From an uncultured Candidatus Melainabacteria bacterium (GTDB lineage: Bacteria > Cyanobacteriota > Vampirovibrionia > Gastranaerophilales > Gastranaerophilaceae), in contig CANARY010000006.1 in the NCBI GenBank assembly GCA_947364235.1, forward strand, positions 1 to 64,000: 64,000 nt of DNA, read 5' to 3'. Under the pieces are notes generated by a model. The model was not told where the DNA came from. It was given only the letters and a program-made list of their open reading frames with translations, and searched no databases. Position 1 is the first letter of the stretch. Every line of letters starts with the position of its first letter. This document shows, piece by piece, positions 27,813 to 36,372 of the stretch. A program made the position numbers and the translations under genes.

Positions 27813-29651
27813 TTATTCTCCCAATGATGGAGCAATTTGAATAAAAGTTCTTATCAAGTCTGCGTCCCACTGAGTTCCAGCACCTTCGTTAAGGATTGAT
27901 ATAGCTTTTTCAATATTCATACCGCGTCTGTACGGTCTGTCGCTAATCAAAGCGTGATAAGTATCTGCAATTGCAACAATTTTTGCTGCAAGCGGAATAT
28001 CTCCATTTGTTAAACCTTCCGGATACCCTTTTCCGTCTATTCTTTCATGGTGATATTTTACAATAGGGATTAAATCTCTCAAAGATGGGTTTGGCATAAG
28101 AACTTTTTCCGCGCCAATTGTCGGATGCTGTTTCATAATAGCCCATTCTTCATCTGAGAGTGGACCTTCCTTTTTCAAAACATTTTCAGGAATACCGATT
28201 TTACCTACGTCGTGTAAAAGCGCACCTAATTTTATGCGTTCAACTTCGTCTTCCGGAAGATTAACAGCTCTTGCAAGAGCTTCCGAAAATTTAGAAACAG
28301 ACGTAGAGTGACCTTTAGTATAAGGGTCTTTTGCATCAATTGCACCGGCAAGAGAAGTAGCGATTTCAGAAATTCTTGCTCCTGATATAGCATGATCAGC
28401 ATTAAACTTGGAAATCAATTCTTCTTCAAAGTTCACTCCCAGCTGAGCGTGACGTTTACCAATAACTTCTGCATAAGATTTTAAAGCTGCATCATCCCAG
28501 AAGTTAAAATCTGCAGAGCTGATAATTGCAGACATGCCGTCTTTATATCCTTTTGCTTGAGAAATATACATTGCCTGTTCTGCAAGTATCAAAAGTTTTT
28601 CTCTATCATCTGAGCAATCCGGATAAGTTGCAATTCCGACTGAAACTTTAACAGGACCTACGTCATCAATAAAACAGCAAGAGAGTGAGTAAGTAATATA
28701 TTCAGCAACATATTTTGCTTGAGTTATAGAAGTATTTGGAAGAATAACAGCAATTTCATCGCCGCCGTATCTTCCTGCGATATCACCTTCACGCATGCTT
28801 TGACGGACCTTTTCAGCGACAAGTTTTATAACTTCATCACCTTTTGCATGTCCCAGCTCACGATTAATTTTTGTTATATTGCAAACATCCATCATTACAA
28901 CAGAAAGTTTTTGTTTATTTGTTTCTGCTCTCAAAATTTCATTAGATAAAATTTCCTGAAAGCCTCTGTGATTATGGAGCAAGGTTAAAGAATCTATGTT
29001 TACGGCTTCTTCACTCATTTCAAGCAGCTCAAAATTATGAGAATACAAAGCAGCAAAATTTGAAATCAAGTTATAAAGAGTTATGTTCTGCCTTGCATAT
29101 TTATCTTCAATAATTATCACTCCTATACACTTATTAACAGAAATAAGAGGTAAGATAATTACTGCATTATCTTTGAAATAAGCAAGCTTCAAGAAATTAA
29201 CATCATCTTTAAAAATAACTTCCCTGCTTTGAAAAGATTGTACGATTGGATTGTCAAAATCTTTCAGAAAAATTTTAGTCGAATAGAAATTTTCAAGCTT
29301 ATCTTTCAATTTTAGATTAATGCATTTTGATTTTTCTTTATACATACCAACTGCAAAAAAATCTGAATCAATATTTTGCATTATAAGTGAATATATTCCT
29401 GAATAAAATTCAGTGGTACTTTTTGACTTTGAGAGTTTTACGAGCTCTTCTACAACAAATTTATGATTAAGAGTAAATCCTTTATCATTATTGAAATTTT
29501 TACTTTGCGGATTATTTAAAGAATTTGCTCGATTATTAAAAGTCAAAGCATTAACTTTTGACACAAGCTTATCTTGAAATATCGGAGAAGTCACCGGAGC
29601 TCTTTCTGACAAATTGGTTATTTTATCTGCTAAATTCTTTTCTTTCTTCAC
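27813..29651 (-). CDS. GAF-GGDEF-HD-GYP signalling protein
   Basis: A 612-residue cytoplasmic protein starting at GTG, with AGGTG just upstream. A GAF-like sensor domain fills about 65-200. The GGDEF domain follows, with an intact GGDEI motif and REGD five residues before it (RxxD inhibitory site). The C-terminal HD-GYP phosphodiesterase domain has LLHDVGKIGIPE and HHERIDGKGYP. The protein can therefore in principle both make and degrade c-di-GMP; which activity dominates cannot be read from sequence. The gene converges on the small secreted-protein gene with only 12 nt between. The 158-nt upstream gap (29652-29810) shows no gene. Confidence 0.93.
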   Translation of the reverse strand: MKKEKNLADKITNLSERAPVTSPIFQDKLVSKVNALTFNNRANSLNNPQSKNFNNDKGFTLNHKFVVEELVKLSKSKSTTEFYSGIYSLIMQNIDSDFFAVGMYKEKSKCINLKLKDKLENFYSTKIFLKDFDNPIVQSFQSREVIFKDDVNFLKLAYFKDNAVIILPLISVNKCIGVIIIEDKYARQNITLYNLISNFAALYSHNFELLEMSEEAVNIDSLTLLHNHRGFQEILSNEILRAETNKQKLSVVMMDVCNITKINRELGHAKGDEVIKLVAEKVRQSMREGDIAGRYGGDEIAVILPNTSITQAKYVAEYITYSLSCCFIDDVGPVKVSVGIATYPDCSDDREKLLILAEQAMYISQAKGYKDGMSAIISSADFNFWDDAALKSYAEVIGKRHAQLGVNFEEELISKFNADHAISGARISEIATSLAGAIDAKDPYTKGHSTSVSKFSEALARAVNLPEDEVERIKLGALLHDVGKIGIPENVLKKEGPLSDEEWAIMKQHPTIGAEKVLMPNPSLRDLIPIVKYHHERIDGKGYPEGLTNGDIPLAAKIVAIADTYHALISDRPYRRGMNIEKAISILNEGAGTQWDADLIRTFIQIAPSLGE

Positions 29652-29810
29652 ACTTACACCTGAACATTATAAAAATATTAAAACAGTTGGATTGAAAAAA
29701 TTGCGTTTTTATTTTACTCCTATTAATAATCTTAACATTTTTTATAAGTTTTTCCAGTCTTAAGTGAAGTTTTTTTACAAATCTTTAAATCATGAAGCTG
29801 TAAAAATCGT

Positions 29811-30548
29811 TTAAGAAAATGCAAAATTACTATGGATTAACGGCAATGTAAAAACAAACTTATTAATATTGTATCCTTCACGTTCAGAGAATATTGTTCC
29901 ATGGTGGCTGTCTATAATTTTTTTGCTCAGATAAAGTTTTATATTACTTCCTATTGCAGAATATTTTGGAGAATACATAGCACCTTTATTTTTAATCTCC
30001 ATTTGCAGCTGATTTGATTTTAAATCTATTGAAACGAACAGTTTTTCATTTTTATCAGAATACCCAACTGCATTTTGGAGCAGGTTAGAAATTACCGTTT
30101 TAATATCAGCTCTATCAGCTTCTACAAATATATTACCGTCAGCAGCTTCATAAACAAGCTCCAAATTCTTTTCAGTTGCTTGAGGCAAAACTTCATTAAA
30201 ACATTCAATAAACAGTTCAGACAAGTTAAAGTTTTCTAAAGCGAGGGTTTGCTTGCCGCATTCTATTCTGTAAGTTTTCAAAATCATCGCAATCATATCA
30301 AGAGTATATTTACAAGACTCTTTTATATGTATAACCAGTTCTTTTTGTTCACAGCTTAAATCTCCGTTCTGCAGTACTTCAATCCCTCTAAGCTGTGCCA
30401 GAGTCGGTGTTTTTAAATCATGCAGCAGGGCTTCTGTAAAGCTTGCAATTAGTTTTTCCTGCTTAAATTTTAACCTGAAATAACTAACGCAAAAATAAAC
30501 AAACATGACAAACGTTATTAAAAATATTAAATCTTTTAAAATACTCAT
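29811..30548 (-). CDS. Small membrane-anchored sensor histidine kinase
   Basis: A 245-residue protein. One transmembrane helix (about 7-25) is followed directly by the HisKA dimerisation helix, with phospho-acceptor His43 in LLHDLKTPTLAQLRG. The HATPase_c domain has the N box (NLLQNAVGYS) but its G boxes are degenerate: I see no clear DxGxG, and a GSNIKLYLSKKI segment stands in for the usual G2 region. No sensor domain is present. The H-box context is nearly the same as in the PAS kinase at 57149 (HDLK[TN]PTLAQ), so the two are paralogues. It follows folP after 62 nt. No response-regulator receiver is nearby. Confidence 0.85.
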   Translation of the reverse strand: MSILKDLIFLITFVMFVYFCVSYFRLKFKQEKLIASFTEALLHDLKTPTLAQLRGIEVLQNGDLSCEQKELVIHIKESCKYTLDMIAMILKTYRIECGKQTLALENFNLSELFIECFNEVLPQATEKNLELVYEAADGNIFVEADRADIKTVISNLLQNAVGYSDKNEKLFVSIDLKSNQLQMEIKNKGAMYSPKYSAIGSNIKLYLSKKIIDSHHGTIFSEREGYNINKFVFTLPLIHSNFAFS

Positions 30549-30610
30549 TGCTAAATTCTCATCTAATGTATATTTTTATATTACCGTATTCTACTAATAA
30601 TAAAAATTGC

Positions 30611-31720
30611 CTAGTCGGGTATAGAATTCAATAAAGTTTTATGCAATTTAACATTATGCACTCTCAAATAATCAACTCCTGCGCGGATTAAAGGATACGA
30701 GTATGCAAGAGTCATGGCATCTTTAACTTCATTATCAGCTTTTTCCACTTTTAAAAAGCGTTTTCTTGAAATACCTGCCATCACAGGACAGCTTAATGAA
30801 AAATAAGTACTAATATTATCTAAAATTTTTAAATTATCAGCGCATGATTTTCCGAAACCTATTCCTGGGTCAACAATAATATTTTCTATTCCTGCACTTT
30901 TAGCAATAATTACTTTATCTCTGAGAGAAGAATAAACCTCTTCTACCACGTTATCATATACAGGAATATCTTCCGGCAACCCTTTAGAATGCTGAATAAT
31001 AACTTCTGCTTTATATTGTGCAATAACTTCTGCCATCTTTGGATCAAATTCCAATCCAGAAACATCATTAATCATGCTTGCACCGTTATTTAAAGCAAAA
31101 TCAGCAACTTCAGCACTTCTGGTATCTACACTTATTTTAACACCTTGAACAGTTTTTAAAACCGGCTTCAAACGTCTTATCTGTTCTTTTGCATCTACAG
31201 GTTTTGAAAAAGGCTTAGTGCTTTCAGCGCCAATATCAATAATATCAGCTCCATCTTCAATCAGCTGTTCGAATTTTCTTTTTGCATCTTCCGGATTGAA
31301 ATACAATCCTCCGTCTGAGAAAGAATCAGGAGTAATATTCAAAATTCCTGCTAACTTTGTCTTGACAGCTTCTTGTTTAAGAAATTGCAGAATTTCTTCT
31401 GCTAAAATAGAAAGTTTAAACGGCTGGGCTTTAAGCTTCTGCGCTATCTTCTTTAACTGCGAATAACTCCCGCAAAGAATCGCATTTGATTGTTCAATAT
31501 TTCCGGTAATTACATTACGATTTACTGCACAGTCAGCTCCAAACGTAAGCGCAGTTTGTTTAATAATATTAGCTTGAGCTGCTGATAAATTATAAATTTT
31601 TATATTTTTATTTCGGAATTTTTCAGAAATTACACTTAAATAAGCAGAATCGAACCCGATACTACTTAATTCTTGTTGTATGTTATTATAAAAAATTTCC
31701 CTTAATAAAAATGTTCCCAT
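30611..31720 (-). CDS. folP: Dihydropteroate synthase
   Basis: A 369-residue enzyme joining p-aminobenzoate to the pterin pyrophosphate in folate synthesis. The catalytic TIM barrel begins at about residue 115 with AGILNITPDSFSDGG, continues with DIIDIGAESTKPFS, and includes NDVSGL and VDPGIGFGK. An N-terminal extension of about 110 residues precedes it, as in several other bacterial phyla; its role is not established. The ATG has no ribosome binding site, and a TAAAAT lies 6 nt before it, so a leaderless message is possible. It lies between the LuxR-type HTH and the sensor kinase. Confidence 0.93.
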   Translation of the reverse strand: MGTFLLREIFYNNIQQELSSIGFDSAYLSVISEKFRNKNIKIYNLSAAQANIIKQTALTFGADCAVNRNVITGNIEQSNAILCGSYSQLKKIAQKLKAQPFKLSILAEEILQFLKQEAVKTKLAGILNITPDSFSDGGLYFNPEDAKRKFEQLIEDGADIIDIGAESTKPFSKPVDAKEQIRRLKPVLKTVQGVKISVDTRSAEVADFALNNGASMINDVSGLEFDPKMAEVIAQYKAEVIIQHSKGLPEDIPVYDNVVEEVYSSLRDKVIIAKSAGIENIIVDPGIGFGKSCADNLKILDNISTYFSLSCPVMAGISRKRFLKVEKADNEVKDAMTLAYSYPLIRAGVDYLRVHNVKLHKTLLNSIPD

Positions 31721-31750
31721 GTGTAAATTTTAGCACAATTAAAACTGAAG

Positions 31751-31951
31751 TTAAACCTCAACAATATTATGCGTTATGGCTTTTACAACAGCTTGTACTT
31801 TATTTTTAGCATCCAGCTTTTGGCAAATCGTTTCTGTATAAACTTTTGCGTTATTTATCGGCATATTTAATTTTTCAGCTATTTCACGAGTATTTAAGCC
31901 TTGAGCAAGCAAACTCAGGACTTTAAGTTCCTGCTTAGTAAAATCATTCAT
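31751..31951 (-). CDS. Stand-alone LuxR/GerE-type HTH protein
   Basis: A 66-residue protein that is almost only the LuxR-family DNA-binding domain: TKQELKVLSLLAQGLNTREIAEKLNMP then AKVYTETICQKLDAKNKVQAVVKA. The residues that pack the four-helix fold are present. There is no receiver or ligand domain, so regulation must come from abundance, dimer formation or a partner. AGGGATT precedes the start. It is transcribed away from the ncRNA promoter at 32034 and toward folP and the kinase. Pairing with that kinase is possible but not shown. Confidence 0.85.
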   Translation of the reverse strand: MNDFTKQELKVLSLLAQGLNTREIAEKLNMPINNAKVYTETICQKLDAKNKVQAVVKAITHNIVEV

Positions 31952-32033
31952 AATTAATAAATCCCTTTCACTAAATTATTTTTGACTGAAAAATTTTATT
32001 TGTCTATTAGCTAGTTGGTTAGTTTAAATAAGC

Positions 32034-32062
32034 TTGAAATAAAAAAATAAACATGACATAAT
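32034..32062 (+). promoter_or_regulatory. Promoter of the ncRNA candidate
   Basis: TTGAAA (32034-32039) and CATAAT (32057-32062) with a 17-nt spacer face the structured, gene-free region to the right. Expected transcription start is near 32069. Confidence 0.55.
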
Positions 32063-32068
32063 ATTATT

Positions 32069-32235
32069 ACTTAATACGGGTGTTTATTTTGTTCCTACAT
32101 TTTTATAAATAGGGAGAGTAAGCTCTGTAATTCTTGAAGTATACCCGTCGATAAAGAATCGCCAGCGGGAAACGGATAAATTGAGGCGCTCACCCACCTG
32201 CGAGTCTTTGCAGGTAACAAAATCGCATCTGTATT
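32069..32235 (+). ncRNA. ssrS: Structured non-coding RNA, candidate 6S RNA
   Basis: The 326-nt gap 31952-32277 holds no gene. It has a promoter on the left and a strong hairpin end on the right. The proposed transcript folds as a closed rod: a 7-bp end helix (32087-32093 with 32216-32222), a hairpin AGAG/CTCT near 32114-32125, a CCCG/CGGG arm with an inner CGAT/ATCG, and a perfect ACCTGC/GCAGGT hairpin (32196-32215). The segment GGCGCTCACCCACCT (32185-32199) resembles, from memory, a conserved part of bacterial 6S RNA, which binds and holds RNA polymerase. Size (about 160-180 nt) also fits. It does not look like SRP RNA, tmRNA or RNase P RNA. Structure is well supported; the 6S identity is tentative. 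Confidence 0.45.
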
Positions 32236-32239
32236 TAGT

Positions 32240-32275
32240 AAGGGCGGGTTTTGCAAATGCAAAACCCGCCCTTAA
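32240..32275. terminator. Strong hairpin terminator, ncRNA/phosphohexomutase
   Basis: Perfect 16-bp arms (TAAGGGCGGGTTTTGC and its complement) around a 4-nt loop, 2 nt from the stop codon of the minus-strand phosphohexomutase gene and at the end of the plus-strand ncRNA. T runs are short on both sides, but the stem is the strongest in the region. Confidence 0.75.
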
Positions 32276-32277
32276 AC

Positions 32278-33645
32278 TTAAATTTCTATACTACCCTTCA
32301 GCTCTTCTAATTTCTCTAAACTATCCGTCTCGAAATATATTCTAAGTAAAGGCTCCGTACCGCTCGGCCGAACAAGAATTTTAGTATTATTACCAAGCAT
32401 CAGCTTGACTCCATCTTTCGTATCAACAGAAGTTACTGAATAATTACCGACAGACTTAAACTCTTTAACTTTTTCTAGAATAAGCTTAATTTCATCTTTA
32501 TTATCAAGCTTGAAATCCAGCCTGTCTGTATAAAATTTACAACCTGCAAACTCATATAAATCACTTTGAAGCTCAGTAAGAGACTTACCTTCAGACGCCA
32601 TAGCTTCCAAAATAAGTAAATTAGCAAGCAGGCCGTCTTTTTCTGGAATATGCCCTCCAATACTCAAGCCGCCAGATTCTTCACCTCCAATGATAACCTT
32701 ATTCAAACGCATAGCTTCGCCAACATGCTTAAAACCAACAGCTGTTTCAATTACTTCAACTCCCAGCTTTTTAGCTGCAGCATCAATCAAAAGGCTTGAA
32801 CCTGCTGTTTTAACCACACCTCCTTTTAAACCTTTTTTAAGAAGATGCTTAAGTAAAATAGCAATAATTTCGTTTGGAGACACATACTCACCATGTTCAT
32901 TAATCACCCCAAAACGGTCAGCATCGCCATCATTAGCTAAACCAATCGTATTTTCAGAATTTTTAACCGTTTCAATAAGCTCTTTTAAAAACCTTGGCTT
33001 AGGATCAGGCATACCGCTTCCGAAATCAACATCATGATACATGTGCAATGTTTGAAACGGAATATTATATTTTTCCAATATCTTATCAAAGTACCCAATT
33101 GAAGCAGAATACAGACCATCAAAAACAATATTAGTTTTTAAATTTTTAATTACACCAAAATCTATTAGTGTTTCCAAATGTTTATAATATTCTGAAGCAA
33201 AATCAACTTTACTCAAAACCCCGCTTGGCTTGCTTGTAACCGGCTTATCAATATTTGCCACAATTTTATCTGTTATTTCACTTGTAGCAGGCCCCGCATA
33301 ATCAGGAATAAACTTCATACCAAGATATTCAGGCGGATTATGAGAAGCTGTAAACATAATTGCACAAGCGTTTTGAATAAGTGCATTGTACGCTAAAATT
33401 GGCGTCGGAATAACTCTGGCAGAAAGCTTAACTTTAAAACCAAGTTTTTTAAGAATATCTGCACACTTTTCAGCAAAAACATCTGCCATTTTTCGCGGAT
33501 CGTAACCAACAAGGATTATCTTATCAATACCAAAATTATCAAGTACATACTTTCCGATAGCAGTGGTAACCCTCTCGACATTTTCCTCAGTAAAATCCCT
33601 GCCTAAAACAGCTCTCCAGCCGTCTGTACCAAATGAAATATCCAT
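32278..33645 (-). CDS. Phosphohexomutase (phosphoglucomutase/phosphomannomutase family)
   Basis: A 455-residue alpha-D-phosphohexomutase that moves phosphate between C1 and C6 of glucose or mannose. The phosphoserine is Ser101 in FTASHNPPEY. The metal loop NDGDADRFG, sugar loop GGEESGG and phosphate loop RPSGTEPLLR are all present. Substrate preference (glucose, mannose or glucosamine) cannot be decided from these motifs. The ATG follows immediately on the stop of the 110-residue gene, suggesting translational coupling. A second, distinct member of the family is at 58307-59788. Confidence 0.92.
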   Translation of the reverse strand: MDISFGTDGWRAVLGRDFTEENVERVTTAIGKYVLDNFGIDKIILVGYDPRKMADVFAEKCADILKKLGFKVKLSARVIPTPILAYNALIQNACAIMFTASHNPPEYLGMKFIPDYAGPATSEITDKIVANIDKPVTSKPSGVLSKVDFASEYYKHLETLIDFGVIKNLKTNIVFDGLYSASIGYFDKILEKYNIPFQTLHMYHDVDFGSGMPDPKPRFLKELIETVKNSENTIGLANDGDADRFGVINEHGEYVSPNEIIAILLKHLLKKGLKGGVVKTAGSSLLIDAAAKKLGVEVIETAVGFKHVGEAMRLNKVIIGGEESGGLSIGGHIPEKDGLLANLLILEAMASEGKSLTELQSDLYEFAGCKFYTDRLDFKLDNKDEIKLILEKVKEFKSVGNYSVTSVDTKDGVKLMLGNNTKILVRPSGTEPLLRIYFETDSLEKLEELKGSIEI

Positions 33646-33978
33646 TTAACCTCTTTTTACAAATCTCTCAGCCTGTTGACGCATTAAATCTGAGCGTCTT
33701 CTTGATTTAAGTTCCTTCTCCGCAGGTGATTTTATCCTGAAAAAGTTTAAAAACATCACTTTCATCATTCGTAATCCCGCTTTTGAAAATAAAGGAACTT
33801 TAAAAGAAGGATGACCTGCTTGTTTTGAAAGTTCATAATGCTCCAAAACAAGCTTTGCATGTTCTTTTGCAGCGAATTTGAAATTTTTATAATTTCCTTC
33901 AAACGCAGAATACGCAACTTCATTACGAAGCTGCGTTATTCTTTGAACTATTGGATTTACTCCAGAAACTTTAGTCAT
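33646..33978 (-). CDS. Small basic hypothetical protein (110 aa)
   Basis: A 110-residue helical, strongly basic protein that I do not recognise. The C terminus is Arg/Lys-rich (KSRRRSDLMRQQAERFVKRG), which could bind nucleic acid or lipid head groups. It has no signal peptide or clear membrane span. Its stop abuts the start of the phosphohexomutase, and the secreted-protein gene lies 10 nt upstream, so all three form one operon. The function is unknown. Confidence 0.65.
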   Translation of the reverse strand: MTKVSGVNPIVQRITQLRNEVAYSAFEGNYKNFKFAAKEHAKLVLEHYELSKQAGHPSFKVPLFSKAGLRMMKVMFLNFFRIKSPAEKELKSRRRSDLMRQQAERFVKRG

Positions 33979-33988
33979 TCTTTAAACC

Positions 33989-34342
33989 TTATTTTGCTAC
34001 TTTAACACCCATAGGATCAATTGCAAAATCAGTGCCTGTTTCAGTTGTAGTAAACTTAACAGGAATTCTTGCAGTTCTTTCACAAGCTTTTACGGTCCAA
34101 ATTTCTTCCCAAGCTCCGTTTTCTTTTGCTTTTGAAACAGCTGTATCAGTTATTGAAAACTCTTTACAATCAGGAGCTGCAATTCTTAAGCCGTAAGCGT
34201 ATACAGGAAATAACATTTCTGACTGAAGCTTGCCGTCAGCAAGAGTCTTTCCAGGCACAGGAACTTGTGTATTATAAGTGTATGCATAAGCTACAGTTGT
34301 AATAGCAGCTGCTGCGATTAGCATTAATAATCCCTTTTTCAT
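33989..34342 (-). CDS. Small secreted protein, unknown function
   Basis: A 117-residue protein with a Sec signal (MKKGLLMLIAAAAITTVAYA, cleavage near residue 20). The mature 97 residues are mostly beta strand, with two cysteines (APDCKEF and VKACERT) that could form a disulfide. AAGGATATG-like sequence precedes the start. I see no family. It heads the small operon with the 110-residue gene and the phosphohexomutase. Confidence 0.7.
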   Translation of the reverse strand: MKKGLLMLIAAAAITTVAYAYTYNTQVPVPGKTLADGKLQSEMLFPVYAYGLRIAAPDCKEFSITDTAVSKAKENGAWEEIWTVKACERTARIPVKFTTTETGTDFAIDPMGVKVAK

Positions 34343-34383
34343 AACATATCCTTTCTTATATCTACATATTATAGCATAAAATT

Positions 34384-35352
34384 TTATTTTGAAAGCATTT
34401 GTTTAATTCCATCAATAGAACTTAATATTCCAGTAGCTTCATAAGGCATGTAAACAACTTTATTATCTTTACCGCTTGTAATTGTTTTCATTGTTTCTAA
34501 ATACTTCATAGCAATAAGATATTTATCCGGCTGACCTTTGTCTGCAAGAGCATTGATAATTCTCTCAATTGCTTCTTTTTCGCCATCAGCTTCAAGAATT
34601 CTTGCCTGAGCAATACCTTCAGCTCTTAAAATATTAGCTTGCTTTTCACCCTCCGCTCTATTAATAGCCGCTTCTTTTTCACCTTCTGCTTTCAATACAG
34701 CAGATTTTTTCAAACCTTCTGCTTCTAAAATAGCAGCACGCCTGTCACGTTCAGCTTTCATTTGCTTTTCCATTGCAGATTGAATATCAGCCGGCGGAAT
34801 AATATCCTGAAGCTCAACCCTGTTAACCTTTACACCCCATTTATTAGTAGCATCGTCCAGAATTGCTCTCAACTCATGATTGATTTTATCACGAGAAACA
34901 AGAGATTCATCCAAATCAAGCTGACCAACAAGGTTTCTTAAGTTTGTTTGAGTTAATTTTTCAATCGCATCAGGTAAATTTTGAATTTCATAAACAGCAG
35001 ATTTTGGATCAATAATCTGGAAATATAAAAGCGCATTAATACTAATAGAAACATTGTCTTTTGTAATTACGTTTTGACGAGGAAAATCATAAACAGCTTC
35101 TCTCAAGTCAATTTTTGTTCGTTTTTGAATTATTGAATAAGTAGAACCATCAAAACCTTTTTGAGTAACTTTCCAATCAATCGCACGCGGTGCTTCAATT
35201 ATAGGAATGATAAAATTAAAACCCGATTGCAAAACTCTGTCAAATTTTCCCAAACGCTCAACAATTACAACTTCTGCCTGCTGTACAATTATTACCCCTT
35301 TTGATACAAAAACAATTGCTAATGCAATCAAAAATATTGATAAACCAAACAT
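34384..35352 (-). CDS. SPFH/stomatin-family membrane protein (QmcA-like)
   Basis: A 322-residue protein with one N-terminal membrane helix (about 3-24) followed by the SPFH/band 7 domain (VIVERLGKFDRVLQSGFNFIIP). A long Ala/Glu/Lys/Arg helix (about 195-275) with repeated AEGEK and AEG units is typical of stomatins. These proteins form cage-like microdomains at the membrane and often protect or sort partner proteins. It starts 2 nt before the NfeD-like gene ends, the classic SPFH-NfeD pairing. Assignment to the family is firm; the client is unknown. Confidence 0.92.
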   Translation of the reverse strand: MFGLSIFLIALAIVFVSKGVIIVQQAEVVIVERLGKFDRVLQSGFNFIIPIIEAPRAIDWKVTQKGFDGSTYSIIQKRTKIDLREAVYDFPRQNVITKDNVSISINALLYFQIIDPKSAVYEIQNLPDAIEKLTQTNLRNLVGQLDLDESLVSRDKINHELRAILDDATNKWGVKVNRVELQDIIPPADIQSAMEKQMKAERDRRAAILEAEGLKKSAVLKAEGEKEAAINRAEGEKQANILRAEGIAQARILEADGEKEAIERIINALADKGQPDKYLIAMKYLETMKTITSGKDNKVVYMPYEATGILSSIDGIKQMLSK

Positions 35353-35354
35353 AA

Positions 35355-35783
35355 CTACTTCTCCTTACTACTTACAAACATAATCAAACCATCATTCTTT
35401 TCAATGCAAACTTCAGAACCTGCAGGTATTAAGCTGCAGTCTGCACTTCTTGCATCCCAGCGCTCGCCGTAAATATGTATAACTCCTGATGTTTCTGTTA
35501 TATCCTCTATGGCTTTTGCTGTCTTTCCAATATATTTCCCTTCAACCCCGGTTTCTGTCTCTTTTGAACTCTTTCTAAGTAAAATAGGTCTTAGAAAAAC
35601 AAAAGACAAAAACGACAGTGCAAAAAATACAAGCACAAGTGTAAATTTATCAGGTGTAATTAAAGAAACTACTGCAGTTATAAAAGCCGCTAGAGCAAAA
35701 TTCAAAAAGAACATGCTCGGAGTAAAAATTTCTAATATAACAAAAGCAATCCCTACAACGCATAAAAACTGCCACATAAACAT
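35355..35783 (-). CDS. NfeD-family membrane protein
   Basis: A 142-residue protein with three or four membrane helices in the first 70 residues (including FFALSFLSFVFLRP). A C-terminal OB-fold follows, with the NfeD pattern GKTAKAIEDITETSGVIHIYGERWDA. This is the short NfeD type that accompanies SPFH proteins; it lacks the ClpP-like protease domain of the long type. It sits between the DUF1858 gene and the stomatin gene with almost no spacing, so the three are one operon. Confidence 0.9.
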   Translation of the reverse strand: MFMWQFLCVVGIAFVILEIFTPSMFFLNFALAAFITAVVSLITPDKFTLVLVFFALSFLSFVFLRPILLRKSSKETETGVEGKYIGKTAKAIEDITETSGVIHIYGERWDARSADCSLIPAGSEVCIEKNDGLIMFVSSKEK

Positions 35784-35987
35784 TTATTTTCCCTCAATGA
35801 TTGCGTTAATTTCATTAACCATATCATCAGGATTAAATCCGTGAACTTTAGCTCCAGCTTCCAAATTTTCAAAATGTGCAGCAGCACACCCAATACAACC
35901 CATGCCATATTTTTGGAATACAGCAATTGCTTCTGGATGCTGTTGAACTATATCCATAATCCCCATTTCTTTTGTAATCTTTGCCAT
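35784..35987 (-). CDS. DUF1858 redox-disulfide domain protein
   Basis: A 67-residue protein matching the DUF1858 or 'hybrid cluster protein-associated redox disulfide' family: an N-terminal helix with MGIMDIVQQHPEAIAVFQKYGMGCIGCAAA. The Cys-x-x-Cys pair lies at about 31-34. These small proteins are found in anaerobes, and the role of the cysteine pair is thought to be redox sensing or metal binding. AAGGTTG precedes the start. It is directly upstream of the NfeD-SPFH pair with no gap, an arrangement worth comparing across genomes. Confidence 0.85.
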   Translation of the reverse strand: MAKITKEMGIMDIVQQHPEAIAVFQKYGMGCIGCAAAHFENLEAGAKVHGFNPDDMVNEINAIIEGK

Positions 35988-36170
35988 TTTTTACAACCTT
36001 CTTTCTAACTTATATTATTACTCCACCGTATTTTGTTCATCTATACTAGCAACTTTAATAAATACTATTGGACAAAATACTAAACTATTTTAGAAGCTTT
36101 TACTCCTACCCTTGACTATATCATCAAAATCCTTAAAAGCATTATACCACATAATCGAAAGGAATAAAAT

Positions 36171-36320
36171 ATGGAATTTATCAAAAATTTTTTTAAACAT
36201 GATTCTGTAATTGGTTTGAGCGGATTAAGAAAAAAAGAAGAATACGTAAAAATTACAGTCCCAGAAAGTTACAAAAAAACCTTTATAACCAACACAAAAA
36301 ATAATTATTTACTAATATAA
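36171..36320 (+). CDS. 49-aa small basic protein
   Basis: An open frame of 49 codons that starts with ATG after GAAAGGAAT (good ribosome binding site, about 7 nt spacing). The product is basic, with SVIGLSGLRKKEEYVKITVP in the middle and a TNTKNNYLLI end. It is too short for standard gene calls. It lies alone in the gap between the DUF1858 gene and tuf and ends where the tuf terminator begins. Codon use looks like the neighbouring genes. I do not know its function. Confidence 0.55.
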   Translation: MEFIKNFFKHDSVIGLSGLRKKEEYVKITVPESYKKTFITNTKNNYLLI

Positions 36321-36352
36321 AAAAGAACCAACCCTTACGGATTGGCTCTTTT
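36321..36352 (-). terminator. Terminator of tuf
   Basis: On the minus strand the arms AAAAGAGCCAATCC and GGGTTGGTTCTTTT pair over 14 positions if two G-U pairs are allowed, followed by further T residues. On the plus strand the same pairs would be mismatches, so it is built for the tuf transcript. Confidence 0.85.
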
Positions 36353-36372
36353 AAAATTAGTTATTGGTATTA

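Noticed and set aside
32069-32235. ncRNA considered as SRP RNA, tmRNA or RNase P RNA
   Set aside because: The conserved cores of these RNAs (GGAAG tetraloop context, tag-encoding frame with CCA end, GAGGAAAGTCC-type core) are not seen.
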